DNA from: JAACFF01 sp963701435 | GTDB taxonomy: Bacteria; Chloroflexota; Anaerolineae; Promineifilales; Promineifilaceae | DNA length: 64,000 nt | Assembly: GCA_963701435.1 (NCBI GenBank) | Contig: CAVPAL010000007.1 | Span: 558,001 to 622,000 of the forward strand | Direction of reading: 5' to 3' | Part shown: positions 1 through 11,540 of the stretch, piece after piece | How the letters are laid out: every line of letters begins with the position of its first letter | Position numbering within the stretch: the stretch's first letter is position 1 | Made by a program: the position numbers and the translations under genes | Notes under the pieces: model-generated | What the model was told of the DNA's origin: nothing | The model's database searches: none | The model's input: the letters and a program-made list of their open reading frames with translations, nothing else

Positions 1-276
1 ACCTGTTTGTCACGCTCATCGGCGAGTTCAGCATTCCCCACGCCAGCGAAGTGGCGGCCAAAGCGGCGCATGAAATCAGCCACGGCCGTTACCGGAATCA
101 TTTCTGGTATGGCAGCATTGGCCTCGGCCATGTCGTTCCCGCTGCGCTTATCCTGGCGGCTAACGCACTCACAGCGGCGCACTTCTGGCCGCCGTCGCCG
201 GTATCTGCGCGATCATCGGTCTGTACTTGTTTGAATATGCCTTCGTCATGGCCCGCAGGAAATTCCGAATAGTTGA
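1..276 (+). pseudogene. NrfD/PsrC-type membrane subunit, C-terminal fragment, frameshifted
   Basis: This is the 3' end of an integral-membrane quinol-interacting subunit of a complex iron-sulfur molybdoenzyme; its 5' part lies outside the window. One frame gives a run from LFVTLIGEFSIPHASEV through HGRYRNHFWYGSIGLGH. After a shift near 180-187, the reading continues as LAAVAGICAIIGLYLFEYAF. Restoring one C near 251-256 gives the tail VMAPQEIPNS and a stop at 274-276, which closely matches the usual end of NrfD-like proteins. These subunits carry electrons between the quinone pool and FeS/molybdenum subunits. The molybdopterin oxidoreductase follows directly, as expected for such an operon. 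The two lesions are single-base losses and look like sequence error rather than decay, because the coding text on both sides is well preserved. Confidence 0.7.
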
Positions 277-318
277 CCGCAAATAATCATGATGCTAGCA
301 GGCAACAAAGATTAATCT

Positions 319-3396
<3,078 letters not shown>

Positions 3397-3482
3397 TAAT
3401 CAGAAAGCGAATTTGCAAAGCGTGAGTCAGGCGAGTCAGCAAACCGCACTGCCTGATTGTGAGTGTAAGGAGTAAGGAATAT

Positions 3483-4916
3483 ATGTGGTTTGAAACAATT
3501 ATTCGTGAAGAGACCGGCTGCGCGGCCTACATGATTGGCTGCCAGCGCACCGGCGAATGTGCGGTGTTTGATCCCCTTGTGGGATATTCAGCCGTACCTG
3601 GACATGGCCAAAGAGAAAGAGTCAAAGATTCGCTACGTCATCGATTCGCACAGTCACGCCGATCACGTTTCCGGCGCGCGGCTGCTGGCCGAAGCGACCG
3701 GTGGCGAATTGATTTTGCCGGAACTGGCCGAAATCACCTATGAAGCCACCCGCGTCAAACATGGTGATATGATTCGCATGGGCGGCGTTGGCCTGGAAAT
3801 CGTGCATGTGCCCGGCCATCGTCCCGAGCAAATCAACCTGCTGGTGTACGATTATCCGCGCGGCGACGAGCCCTGGTTTATCCTGACGGCCGATTTTGTC
3901 ATGGTGGGCGATGTGGCGCGGCCCGACCTGGCGCAGGCGGGCGACGAAGGCGCGCCGGTTTTGTTTGATGTTTCAATTCCCCGTTTCTTGGATTTGCCCG
4001 ACTACGTTGAGGTTTATCCCGGCCATCTGGCCGGGTCTACCTGAGGACGCGTCACCAGTGGCAAGGTTGTCACTACGGTTGGGTACGAACGACGCTTTAA
4101 TGATGCGTTGAAAATTAAGAATAAAGAAAGATTTATCGGCCTATATGCAGGATGATCAGCCGCTCAAACCGGCCAATATTTTGAATATTGTGGCCACGAA
4201 TCAGGGGAAACGGCCGTTAACCGCCACAATTCCCAAAGCCAAACCACTCTCGCCCGCCAGAAGTTAAAGAACTGATGGCCGAAGGCCACGTCATCGTCGA
4301 TACACGCTCATCGGCCGAATTTGGCGCCGGCCACATCGCCGGCGCCTACAACGTGCAAATGTCCAGCTCCGAATTTGAACAGCGCGTCGGCTGGGTTGTT
4401 CCCGATGATACCCCCATCATCCTGGTCACCGACAAGCGACGCCGACGCGCAGCAGTGCATCTACAACATGGCCTTTATCGCCCTGGACCAATCCGTGACC
4501 GGCTATCTGGACGGCGGCATAGACGGCTGGATGGACGCTGGCGAAGCCGTTGCAAACTGTCCCGCAAATTGATGTCCACACGCTCAAACACAAGCTGTCG
4601 CACGAATGGTTTGCAGGTGCTGGACGTACGCGATCGCGAAGAATGGGATGAAGGCCATATCGAAGGCGCCCATTTCATGGCTTACACGAGCATGGCGCCC
4701 CAGCTTAACATTCCGGCGCAAATCGACACATTGACGCTGAATCGGGAACAAACCATCGCTGTAACCTGTGCGACCGGCAAACGCTCAGTCACGGCAATCA
4801 GTATGCTGCTGCAAAATGGGTACAAACATCTTTATAACGTAACCGGCGGCATGGAAGCGTGGGAAAATGCCGGCTTTCCCATGCTGGATGGGGCCGGAAA
4901 CCTCTGTAACATCTAG
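3483..4916 (+). CDS. CstB-like persulfide dioxygenase with two rhodanese domains (in-frame TGA at a conserved Cys; frameshifted)
   Basis: The start ATG at 3483 follows a strong SD (AAGGAGTAAGGAATAT). The N-terminal metallo-beta-lactamase domain carries the metal motif SHSHADHVSG and later HVPGHRPEQ and VYPGHLAGST. The middle domain is a rhodanese fold without an active Cys (VIVDTRSSAEFGAGHIAGA). The last domain is a rhodanese with an active-site loop, VTCATGKRS. This order matches Staphylococcus CstB, which oxidises persulfides and handles sulfane sulfur. After HLAGST, at 4042-4044, the frame shows TGA where CstB-type proteins have a conserved Cys (GS-x-C-G). The same frame then continues into TVGYERRFNDAL, a conserved segment. 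Elsewhere one-base gains occur near 3578, 4439, 4551 and 4610, with another shift near 4140. The protein would be about 477 residues. YeeE/YedE genes downstream support a role in sulfane-sulfur handling. Confidence 0.75.
4042..4074 (+). promoter_or_regulatory. Candidate selenocysteine codon plus SECIS-like hairpin (CstB-like gene)
   Basis: TGA at 4042-4044 sits in the place of a conserved cysteine. A hairpin begins 12 bases later: arms 4057-4063 (AGTGGCA) and 4068-4074 (TGTCACT) pair over 7 positions with one G-T wobble, leaving the loop AGGT. The loop starts 19 bases after the TGA and has G as its second base. Both features fit the published bacterial SECIS consensus (loop 16-37 nt downstream, G among the first two loop bases). 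The gene lies in a region with many sequence lesions, so a substitution error in a TGC/TGT codon is a real alternative. Confidence 0.4.
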
Positions 4917-4950
4917 TTTTTTTGCGCCGGGCGTTTGAAAAGGAGACGAC

Positions 4951-5275
4951 ATGCGTTGTACGCACCACCATGAATGAAAACCAACTTCCCGGAAGCCTGT
5001 TAACAATCAAACTTGCTTTTGTGGCGCTTCCGGGAAGATATTTACAGAGGAGTTGACATGAGCGTTCCGCACACCAAAAGCGATGAAAACCAACCTCCCG
5101 GAGGTTTTCATCGGGAACGCTCATCATAAACGAAACCTCCGGGAGGCTATTTTCAGGAGAGACTTCATGGACGGCGGCACACCACCATGCAGGAAAACCA
5201 ACCTCCGGGAGGTTTCATTTGAATAGTTGCGCCGTAGATTGAACCTCCCGGAGGTTATTTACAAGGAGTAAAAAT
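4951..5275 (+). repeat. Three tandem ~108 bp leader repeats, each a palindromic hairpin ending in an SD-ATG
   Basis: The only gap over 300 bases holds three imperfect tandem units starting with ATG at 4951, 5058 and 5167; the next ATG in the series, at 5276, starts yeeE. The periods are 107, 109 and 109 bases. Each ATG follows a purine-rich ribosome site. Each unit contains short palindromes of the type AACCTCCCGGAGGTT (5092-5106, 5134-5146 partial, 5200-5214, 5242-5256) or the paired arms CTTCCCGGAAGC (4985-4996) and GCTTCCGGGAAG (5026-5037). Unit 2 has nested perfect arms: 5058-5068 with 5114-5124, and GATGAAAACC with GGTTTTCATC inside. The ATGs open short frames of 8, 23 and 19 codons (4951-4977, 5058-5129, 5167-5226). 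The stems pair GGAGG with CCTCC, so they could hide ribosome sites. Function is inferred. Confidence 0.7.
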
Positions 5276-5758
5276 ATGGAATGGATTTTACAACCCTGGC
5301 CGTGGTACGTGAGCGGCCCCTTAATTGGCCTCATGGTACCGGCGTTACTGCTGCTGGCCGGTAAATCTTTCGGCGTATCCAGCAGTTTCCGGCACATTAA
5401 TGCCATGTGTGCGCCGCGCAGTAAATTGCCCTATCTTAAAAACGACAACTGGCGCGCGCACTTTTGGAAAATTGTTTTCGTAGGCGGCATCGTCATTGGC
5501 GGTTTTATTGGCAATCATCTTTTATCCGCAGTCCCTGTGCCTTTTTTGCCGGAAGCATATTACAGTTGGAGCGGCGTGATCAAATTGACCATTGGCGGCA
5601 TATTGGTTGGTTTTGGCACGCGTTATGCCGACGGCTGTACATCCGGCCACACGATTATGGGGCTGGCCAACCTGCGTTGGCCCAGCCTGGTGGCGACCAT
5701 TTGTTTTTTTATCGGCGGTTTAATAACCACTTACCTGTTAATGCCCTTCTTTAGTTAG
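5276..5758 (+). CDS. YeeE/YedE family sulfur-compound transporter, first half
   Basis: A 160-residue hydrophobic protein with four or so membrane segments. It has the family signature GFGTRYADGCTSGHTIMGLA, whose cysteine is the one implicated in passing sulfur through YeeE (TsuA) type channels. It is half the length of full YeeE, and a second half-size paralogue follows at 5907, so the two probably act as a pair, as in PmpA/PmpB-like systems. ATG 5276 is preceded by AAGGAG at a suitable distance and is the fourth member of the tandem SD-ATG series. Its position after a CstB-like persulfide dioxygenase suggests movement of thiosulfate or sulfane sulfur. YedE relatives are also linked to selenium metabolism, which is of interest given the TGA codons nearby. 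Confidence 0.8.
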   Translation: MEWILQPWPWYVSGPLIGLMVPALLLLAGKSFGVSSSFRHINAMCAPRSKLPYLKNDNWRAHFWKIVFVGGIVIGGFIGNHLLSAVPVPFLPEAYYSWSGVIKLTIGGILVGFGTRYADGCTSGHTIMGLANLRWPSLVATICFFIGGLITTYLLMPFFS

Positions 5759-5906
5759 TACGACAACGAGCCTTCGCTCTGAAATGAGGAGGAAGGCATT
5801 CTCAAATGCCGGTCCGTCGCCTCGACTGGCCGCATCTGAGGAACGACTACCAAAACAGCAAACATTCAACTCAAAAGACAATTAAATTTCTTGAAGGAAA
5901 ATTGCT

Positions 5907-6317
5907 ATGATCAATCTGCGCGTACTTATTCTTGGTATATATTTTGGTATCGTTCTCGTTAAATCGCAGGTCGTGTCCTGGTTCCGGATTCAGCAAATGT
6001 TCCGCTTTGAAGACCCGTATATGTACCAGGTAATCATTTCGGCCGTCATCGTGGGGGCAATTTCATTATTATTGATCAAACGGACACATCGCAAAACCAT
6101 CGACGGCGAGGAAATTGTTGTCACGGGCAAGCCGTTTAACAAAGGCGTGATTGCCGGCGGCGTCATATTTGGCATGGGCTGGGCGATTACCGGCGCCTGT
6201 CCCGGCCCCATTTATGCCCAAATCGGCAGCGGCGCAACCATTGCAATTGTGACCTTCGTGGCGGCGCTGGCGGGTTCCTATTTGTTCGCCGTGCTGCAGC
6301 CCAGACTGCCGTTCTAG
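5907..6317 (+). CDS. YeeE/YedE family sulfur-compound transporter, second half
   Basis: A 136-residue membrane protein with the second YeeE/YedE signature GMGWAITGACPGPIYAQIGSG, including the conserved cysteine in TGACPGP. It begins with MINLRVLILGIYFGIVLVKS, a first membrane segment, after a GAAGGAAAATTGCT ribosome site. The 148-base gap from the first half gene shows no repeat of the upstream leader and no clear terminator. The two half proteins together make the length of a fused YeeE/YedE. The chaperone gene at 6336 follows after 18 bases, so this gene is part of the sulfur redox operon. Confidence 0.8.
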   Translation: MINLRVLILGIYFGIVLVKSQVVSWFRIQQMFRFEDPYMYQVIISAVIVGAISLLLIKRTHRKTIDGEEIVVTGKPFNKGVIAGGVIFGMGWAITGACPGPIYAQIGSGATIAIVTFVAALAGSYLFAVLQPRLPF

Positions 6318-6335
6318 ACCACACAGCGGTTATTG

Positions 6336-7304
6336 ATGAATCACTATGAGAAGGCGCAGGCGCGCCATCATACCTACGCCCTGTTCAGCCGTTTGTTTTT
6401 GCAAGGTATGACCAGTGATTTACGGCCGTTTACTGCCCAAATTCCTCAGTTAACGGCCGTTACCCCCAATCCCTTCAATCCCGACGCCGCAGCGGCCGTT
6501 TACCAAAACATATTTGGCTTTAATATTTTCCCCCATGCCAGCATTTTTCTGGATGATTCCGGTTTGCTCGGCGGCGACGTATCGGCGGAAGTCGGCGGCG
6601 TCTATCGCGAGGCGGGTTTTGCAAACAGCAGCGCTGCGGACCACATCGGGCATGAACTGGCGTTTCTGGCCTATTTATGTCAGGCTGAGGCTGAGGCGCG
6701 GCAGGATGGGGAAACGGCCGTTTTGCCGCGCATCCGCCAGATCACCCACAACTTTTTACAAAATCATCTGCTGCCATGGCTGCCCCCCTTTGTCATCGCC
6801 CTGCGCCGCAGCGGCGACGCTTTTTACGGCCAGCTTGGCGACCTGACCCTGGCGCTCACTGTTGATCACGCCAATGAGTTCAGCGAACAGGCAGAATCAA
6901 AGGAAAACAAAAATGTGATGCCACAGGCCGGCGATGCGCCAACCGATTTGTTGAATAACGAACGCACCGGCCTGAAAGAAATCGCCCATTTTCTCATAAC
7001 GCCGCCCCACAGCGGTGTCTACCTCAGCCGGGACACAATCGCGCGTCTGGCGCGCGCACATTCACTGCCGCGCGGCTTTGGCAGCCGCCAGCAGATATTG
7101 CTCAATTTACTGCGAACGGCCGTTTCATACGATTTGCTTACGGATGTGATTACCCTGCTGGGAGAGGAAACGGCCGTTTGGCAGACAGAATACCAGAGCC
7201 AACAAACCTCAATGCCGGCCCTAAAACCCTTTTTATCACCCTGGGTTGAACGCGCACATGCCACATCACAGCTCCTGGCAACAATGCAAGCCGTTGTGTA
7301 TTAA
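6336..7304 (+). CDS. TorD/DmsD-like molybdoenzyme maturation chaperone
   Basis: This 322-residue, mostly helical soluble protein matches the TorD family in style: an N-terminal YALFSRLFLQG segment, a middle part with HIGHELAFLAYLCQAEAEAR (the family E(L)xxL-type core), and LPWLPPFVIALRRSGDAFYGQLGDL. TorD proteins bind the twin-arginine leader of a molybdoenzyme and help cofactor insertion before export. It is longer than the usual 200 or so residues, with an extra C-terminal helical part (residues about 205-322, ICLL-type helices around GVYLSRDTIARLARAHSLPR). ATG 6336 is preferred to the overlapping TTG at 6333. The partner is probably the molybdopterin oxidoreductase at 319-3396. Four ACGGCCGT palindromes or more lie inside the gene. 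Confidence 0.7.
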   Translation: MNHYEKAQARHHTYALFSRLFLQGMTSDLRPFTAQIPQLTAVTPNPFNPDAAAAVYQNIFGFNIFPHASIFLDDSGLLGGDVSAEVGGVYREAGFANSSAADHIGHELAFLAYLCQAEAEARQDGETAVLPRIRQITHNFLQNHLLPWLPPFVIALRRSGDAFYGQLGDLTLALTVDHANEFSEQAESKENKNVMPQAGDAPTDLLNNERTGLKEIAHFLITPPHSGVYLSRDTIARLARAHSLPRGFGSRQQILLNLLRTAVSYDLLTDVITLLGEETAVWQTEYQSQQTSMPALKPFLSPWVERAHATSQLLATMQAVVY

Positions 7305-7705
7305 GTTAAAGGCGCCGTCAACTCCAGCTGAATATTATCCGGATCGCGGAAAGCCAAAACCGAGATTTGAAACGGGGCCAAATCATTTATCTCACCGTGC
7401 GATACGCCATGTGCATCTAAAACGGTAATGGCGCGCTCCATCTCGGCGCGATCCTCGACCGACAAACTCACATGATCTAAACCGACGCGATTTTCGTTAA
7501 AGGCATCATCCGTAATCGCCCAAGCCGGATCATAGGGCGGCGCCAGCGCCAGCATCGTGCTGCCGTTGTGCATAATTGCCCGCCCGCCAAAATCCGCCAC
7601 CTTTTGAAAACCTAAAACAGTTTCATAAAATGCCTGTGAACGAGCAACGTCCGTTACCGTTAATGTAAAATGATGAATTGCGCCAGCTTTAATTGGATCC
7701 GTCAT
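7301..7705 (-). CDS. VOC family (glyoxalase/bleomycin resistance-like) protein
   Basis: A 134-residue single-domain protein of the vicinal oxygen chelate fold, with the paired beta-alpha-beta-beta-beta motifs starting HHFTLTVTDVARSQAFYETV and VGLDHVSLSVEDRAEMERAI. Histidines near the start of both motifs and the terminal FRDPDNIQLEL (a typical metal-binding Glu) fit a divalent-metal site. Family members include lyases, dioxygenases and antibiotic-binding proteins, so the substrate is unknown. AGGAGG lies five bases before the ATG. The gene converges on the TorD-like gene, overlapping its stop by 4 bases, and is divergent from the ThDP enzyme gene. Confidence 0.8.
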   Translation of the reverse strand: MTDPIKAGAIHHFTLTVTDVARSQAFYETVLGFQKVADFGGRAIMHNGSTMLALAPPYDPAWAITDDAFNENRVGLDHVSLSVEDRAEMERAITVLDAHGVSHGEINDLAPFQISVLAFRDPDNIQLELTAPLT

Positions 7706-7769
7706 GATAACCTCCTACAAGTTTTTCACGGCCTCTATTTTTAGATTTTTTCTGCTAACTACCTGACTC

Positions 7770-7798
7770 TTGACCAGCTTATCTTATCATATTATATA
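7770..7798 (+). promoter_or_regulatory. Possible sigma70-type promoter for the ThDP enzyme gene
   Basis: In the 228-base AT-rich gap between divergent genes, TTGACC (7770-7775) is followed after 17 bases by TATATA (7793-7798). These are a fair -35 and a moderate -10 for the housekeeping sigma factor. The start codon of the ThDP enzyme lies 136 bases further on. No operator-like symmetry was seen. The call rests on weak motifs only. Confidence 0.3.
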
Positions 7799-7933
7799 TG
7801 CAAATTGATCGGTTTACCAGGGCAACATCAGATATAATTGGCCCGTTTTTCCCGTAATTTATCAATCTGGACACTGGCGTTTTTAATTTACCATCTGAAT
7901 TCGCCAGACGACAGTACCAATCAGGAGTAGAAA

Positions 7934-9646
7934 ATGAGTGAGATGACAGGTGGGGAACTGCTGCTCAAATGCCTTAAGGAAGAAGGCGTTGAGGTCATGT
8001 TCGGCATTTTGGACGGCAGTTTTAATACTTTTTTAGCCAAACTTGACGAGTACAACATTCGCTTCTTGAATGCACGCCACGAGGCGGCCGCAGCCAATAT
8101 GGCCGAAGGATACGCGCGCATCAAAGGGGAACCGGCGGTGGTCATCAGCGGCATCGGGCCTGGGGCCGCCAATATGATTTCGGGCGTAATTACTGCCTTT
8201 GCGGAAGGCACGCCCCTGATCGCCATCAGCGGGCAGCGGCGGCGCAACATCATTTATCCCGATCGCGGCGGCTCGTTCCAAAATGTTGATCTGGTCGGTC
8301 TTTTTAAGCCCGTGACCAAATGGAGCGCCGGCCTGCGTGAGTGGCGGCGTATGCCGGAACTGATCCAAAAAGCCTATCGCATTGCGATGTCGGGCCGCCC
8401 CGGGCCTGTCTACCTGGAAATTCCCGAAGACGTGATGCGCAGCGTGGGCGATCCACAGACGGTGAATGTGTGGTCAAAAGAGCAGTACCGTTTGACCAAT
8501 GCCGGCGCGGGTGACCCGGCTTTAATTGAAAAAGCAGCAGAGATGTTGGCGGCAGCGCAACGGCCGTTTCTACATGCCGGCGCAGGCGTTTCATGGTCAG
8601 GAGCCTGGGACGAATTTTTGGAACTGGGCGATTACCTCAGCGCCGGTTTGAGCGCCAGCCTTGCCGCGCGCGGCGTCGTGCCCGAAGACCATCCCCGTTA
8701 TTTCCACGCGCTAAATCGGGATGCATTGGAAGAGGCCCGCAGCCAGGCGGATGTCGTCCTGGCCGTCGGCGGCCGTATGGGTGAGTTAGACAATTGGGGC
8801 AAAGATCCTTCCTGGAGTCCACCGGATCAGCAAATCGTTATCCATATCGACGTCGATCCGACCTCCATCGGGCTGAACCGGCCGGTCACATTGGGTATTT
8901 TGGGGGATGCCAAAGCGGCGCTGCAAAAGCTGATTTCTGCCGTCAAACAGCGCACGCCGCAAAAAGCGGAAAGTGAAAATTGGCACCAGTATCGTCAAAT
9001 GACGGCCGACTATGAAAAAGAGCGTGACGGCAGCCTGGAGACAAGCATGGGGCAGATCAACTCCGGCGCAATGATTAAAGTCGTGCGTGATTTCTTCCCA
9101 CGTTATGCCATCACCGCGATGGACGGCGGCAATACCAGCCTGTGGACCGCCAGTTTTAACCCCATCTACGAACCACGCAGCTATTTATACACCGCCAAAT
9201 TCGGCCATTTGGGCACCGGACTGCCCTATGCGATTGGCGGCAAGCTGGCCGCGCCGGAGCGGCCTGTTTATCTGATAAGCGGCGACGGCGCCATGGGTTT
9301 CAACATCCAGGAATTGGAGACTGCCTATCGTTATAACATTCCCATTATTGTGATTGTGGCCTGTGATACCGGCTGGGGCATGGAACGTTCTTCACAAGCG
9401 TTTGCGCAGTTGGATGGCATGGTGGAAACTGAACTTTCGCCTGACACGCGCTATGATCTGGTAGCCCAAGGTTTTGGCTGTTACGGCGAGAAAGTCGATC
9501 ATCTTGAAGACCTGAAACCGGCGCTTGAACGGGCAGTCGCGTCTGCCAAGCCGGCGCTGATCCAGGTGATGGTCGATCAATTCGCCAATTTAGTGCCGCC
9601 GGGCGCGATGACGTTTGGCTCAATGGTTTATCGCGGCGAAGATTAA
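7934..9646 (+). CDS. Thiamine diphosphate-binding enzyme, acetolactate synthase-like
   Basis: This 570-residue protein has the three-domain layout of the acetolactate synthase/pyruvate decarboxylase superfamily. The N-terminal PYR domain includes the catalytic glutamate in NARHEAAAANMAEGYAR. The middle domain spans roughly residues 190-335 (FLHAGAGVSWSG). The C-terminal PP domain has the ThDP/Mg motif GDGAMGFNIQELETAYRYN. It may be a catabolic decarboxylase, oxalyl-CoA decarboxylase-like or benzoylformate-like enzyme rather than biosynthetic IlvB, since no small regulatory subunit gene is beside it. ATG 7934 follows CAGGAGTAGAAA. An SDR gene starts six bases after its stop, so the two are probably one transcript acting on a common carbonyl substrate. 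Confidence 0.8.
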   Translation: MSEMTGGELLLKCLKEEGVEVMFGILDGSFNTFLAKLDEYNIRFLNARHEAAAANMAEGYARIKGEPAVVISGIGPGAANMISGVITAFAEGTPLIAISGQRRRNIIYPDRGGSFQNVDLVGLFKPVTKWSAGLREWRRMPELIQKAYRIAMSGRPGPVYLEIPEDVMRSVGDPQTVNVWSKEQYRLTNAGAGDPALIEKAAEMLAAAQRPFLHAGAGVSWSGAWDEFLELGDYLSAGLSASLAARGVVPEDHPRYFHALNRDALEEARSQADVVLAVGGRMGELDNWGKDPSWSPPDQQIVIHIDVDPTSIGLNRPVTLGILGDAKAALQKLISAVKQRTPQKAESENWHQYRQMTADYEKERDGSLETSMGQINSGAMIKVVRDFFPRYAITAMDGGNTSLWTASFNPIYEPRSYLYTAKFGHLGTGLPYAIGGKLAAPERPVYLISGDGAMGFNIQELETAYRYNIPIIVIVACDTGWGMERSSQAFAQLDGMVETELSPDTRYDLVAQGFGCYGEKVDHLEDLKPALERAVASAKPALIQVMVDQFANLVPPGAMTFGSMVYRGED

Positions 9647-9651
9647 AAAAT

Positions 9652-10483
9652 ATGTACAACCTAAAAGATAAAGTCGCAGTTGTCACTGGAGCAGGACGCC
9701 AAAATGGGATTGGCGCGGCGATTGCAGTGGAATTGGCAAAAAGCGGCGCACACGTGGTTGTGGCCGATATTTGCGCCTCGGTTTCTGATTTACCGCATGC
9801 AGGCAACCCGGGATGGGAGGAGTTAACGGCCGTTGCCGATTCACTCACCCAATACGGCGTCAAAAGCTTACCGCTGCGCGTCGATGTCACGAACTCAGAT
9901 TCAATTCAGGCCATGCTGGCCGAAACCAAAACAACGTTTGGTCGTCTCGACATCCTGGTCAATAATGCCGGCGCCGCCGTTGGCCCTTCGCCTGTCTTAT
10001 GGATGGCGGAAGAAGCATGGCGACGTACGCTTGGAGATCAATGCCACCGGCACCTTTTTGTGCTGCAAACATGCTCTGCCCTTAATGATGGAAGGCGAAA
10101 AATGGGGCCGCATCATCAATATCTCTTCTTTGGCCGCGACCAAACCGAAACCGAATGTGTCTGCTTATGCAGCCAGCAAAGCGGCAGTTGTCGCTTTGAC
10201 ACAATCGCTTTCCCAAGAAGTCGCCGAGCATGGTATTACAGTAAATGCGATTTTGCCAGGCGATGTCGATACAGACATGAAGCAGTGGGGCTTGCAGTTG
10301 GAAGCGTGGGCGAGTGGTAAAGAAAAGAGTGAGGTTGTGGAAACGGCCGTTGCCCAAATTCCGCTTGGCCGCCTGGCCACGCCAACCGATGTGGCCCAAA
10401 CGGTCGCTTTTTTGGCTTCAGATCAGGCTGATTTTATGACCGGACAATGCCTCAACGTCACCGGCGGGCGCGAATTGTCCTGA
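9652..10483 (+). CDS. SDR family NAD(P)-dependent oxidoreductase (one frameshift)
   Basis: A classical short-chain dehydrogenase of about 276 residues. It shows the Rossmann motif VVTGAGRQNGIGAAIAVELA, the NNAG motif in DILVNNAGAAVG, and the active-site Ser...Tyr-x-x-x-Lys as INISSLAATKPKPNVSAYAASKAA. The C-terminus is VAFLASDQADFMTGQCLNVTGG. A one-base gain near 10035 splits the reading between RRTL and EINATGTFLCC; on removing it the two parts join perfectly. The lesion looks like sequence error. It follows the ThDP enzyme by six bases and likely shares its transcript. The substrate cannot be told. Confidence 0.8.
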
Positions 10484-10484
10484 A

Positions 10485-11168
10485 TCAAGCGGCGGCAGGT
10501 CTGTCTTTCTCTAAAATCTGAGCAGCCACGGCCGCCATGTCAGCGCCGATAATGTCGGGCGTCTCATCCAGCGGCCCCAAAAACATGCCCGGCCGCGCCA
10601 CAAAAGCCGCTTTGCAGCCGGCGCTAATCGCCCCGGTCGTGTCCCAGTTATGGGCGGCGACCAGCCGCATTTGGCCGGGTGGTATACCCAATTCCGCCGC
10701 CGCCATATGATACACGGCCGGATGGGGCTTAAATTTTTTCACCGGATCAACGGAAAACATACGTTCAAAGAGGTGGTCTAATGCGGCGTTTTTTAGCTGC
10801 GCCCGCATCGCCTGCGGGGCCGAATTGGTGAGCGTCGCCAACCGAAAGCCGGCCTGTTTGAGCTGCGTCAAACTATCCAAAACTTCGGGATGCGGCGGCA
10901 AGGTCAGCATACCGGCCAAAATTTCATTTTTATCGGCGCTTGACAGCCCAACGCCGCGCCGTTGGGCGACAATCTCCAGCGCGTGTTGGCCGCAGATTGC
11001 GAAATTTTGGTAACGGCCGTTCAGCGTGACAACATAAGCAGTTTGCAAAAGCTGGCCGAACCACTGCGAAAGCGCCGCCGGGTCGCCAAAGGCGTTTTCA
11101 AATAACGGCGTCAACGCCCGCACGTCCAACAGCGTCTCATTCACATCAAAAACAATCACACGACTCAT
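10485..11168 (-). CDS. Haloacid dehalogenase type II (HAD superfamily)
   Basis: A 227-residue hydrolase with HAD motif I in VFDVNETLLDV (Asp nucleophile), motif II in LATLTNSAPQA, motif III Lys in VKKFKPHPAVYHMAAAELG, and motif IV around VAAHNWDTTGAISAGCKAAF. The DVNETLLD start and AHNWDTTGA pattern are those of (S)-2-haloacid dehalogenases, though many members act on phosphorylated or unknown substrates. It converges tail to tail with the SDR gene (one base between stops), so a shared bidirectional terminator is not visible. The start ATG has TTGGAGGTATT upstream. Confidence 0.85.
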   Translation of the reverse strand: MSRVIVFDVNETLLDVRALTPLFENAFGDPAALSQWFGQLLQTAYVVTLNGRYQNFAICGQHALEIVAQRRGVGLSSADKNEILAGMLTLPPHPEVLDSLTQLKQAGFRLATLTNSAPQAMRAQLKNAALDHLFERMFSVDPVKKFKPHPAVYHMAAAELGIPPGQMRLVAAHNWDTTGAISAGCKAAFVARPGMFLGPLDETPDIIGADMAAVAAQILEKDRPAAA

Positions 11169-11183
11169 AATACCTCCAAGTTA

Positions 11184-11480
11184 TTATGACTCATCCGCTT
11201 CATCCACTTGATAAGTCATAACCGGGCGGTAAATGCATTGACAGCGCCGCCCTTTTTCGCAATCAGACAGCGGCAACTGGGGCGCTTCATCAGGATCATA
11301 CACCGCATTGGGATCAAGTTGACGGCAGGCGGCGCACCCGTTCTGGTCGATTAAAATTTGGACGCCGGCAATAGAACCTTTGGCGCGAATACCTAGTTTG
11401 TACGCCGCCAGGGTTTTTTCAGCATAATTGGCCGGTTTTTCCATTTCTTGCTGAAATTTATTAAGCCAATCAAATGACAT
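11184..11480 (-). CDS. Small cysteine-containing hypothetical protein
   Basis: A 98-residue protein I do not recognise by family. It starts MSFDWLNKFQQEMEK and has five cysteines, arranged as NGCAACRQLDP then SDCEKGRRCQCIYRP. This spacing could bind zinc or another metal. A stretch near residues 37-45 (GVQILIDQNGCAACRQL) resembles short proteins that carry a CxxC metal knuckle with a following acidic loop. The gene lies 15 bases after nothing coding on its 3' side (HAD gene start at 11168) and just downstream of the radical SAM gene, on the same strand, so it may be cotranscribed with either. Confidence 0.6.
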   Translation of the reverse strand: MSFDWLNKFQQEMEKPANYAEKTLAAYKLGIRAKGSIAGVQILIDQNGCAACRQLDPNAVYDPDEAPQLPLSDCEKGRRCQCIYRPVMTYQVDEADES

Positions 11481-11540
11481 AACGGTTGAATCCTTTTGAC
11501 AATATAAGCAGTCAATTGGTCAGCAGATTAGCTGAAACGC

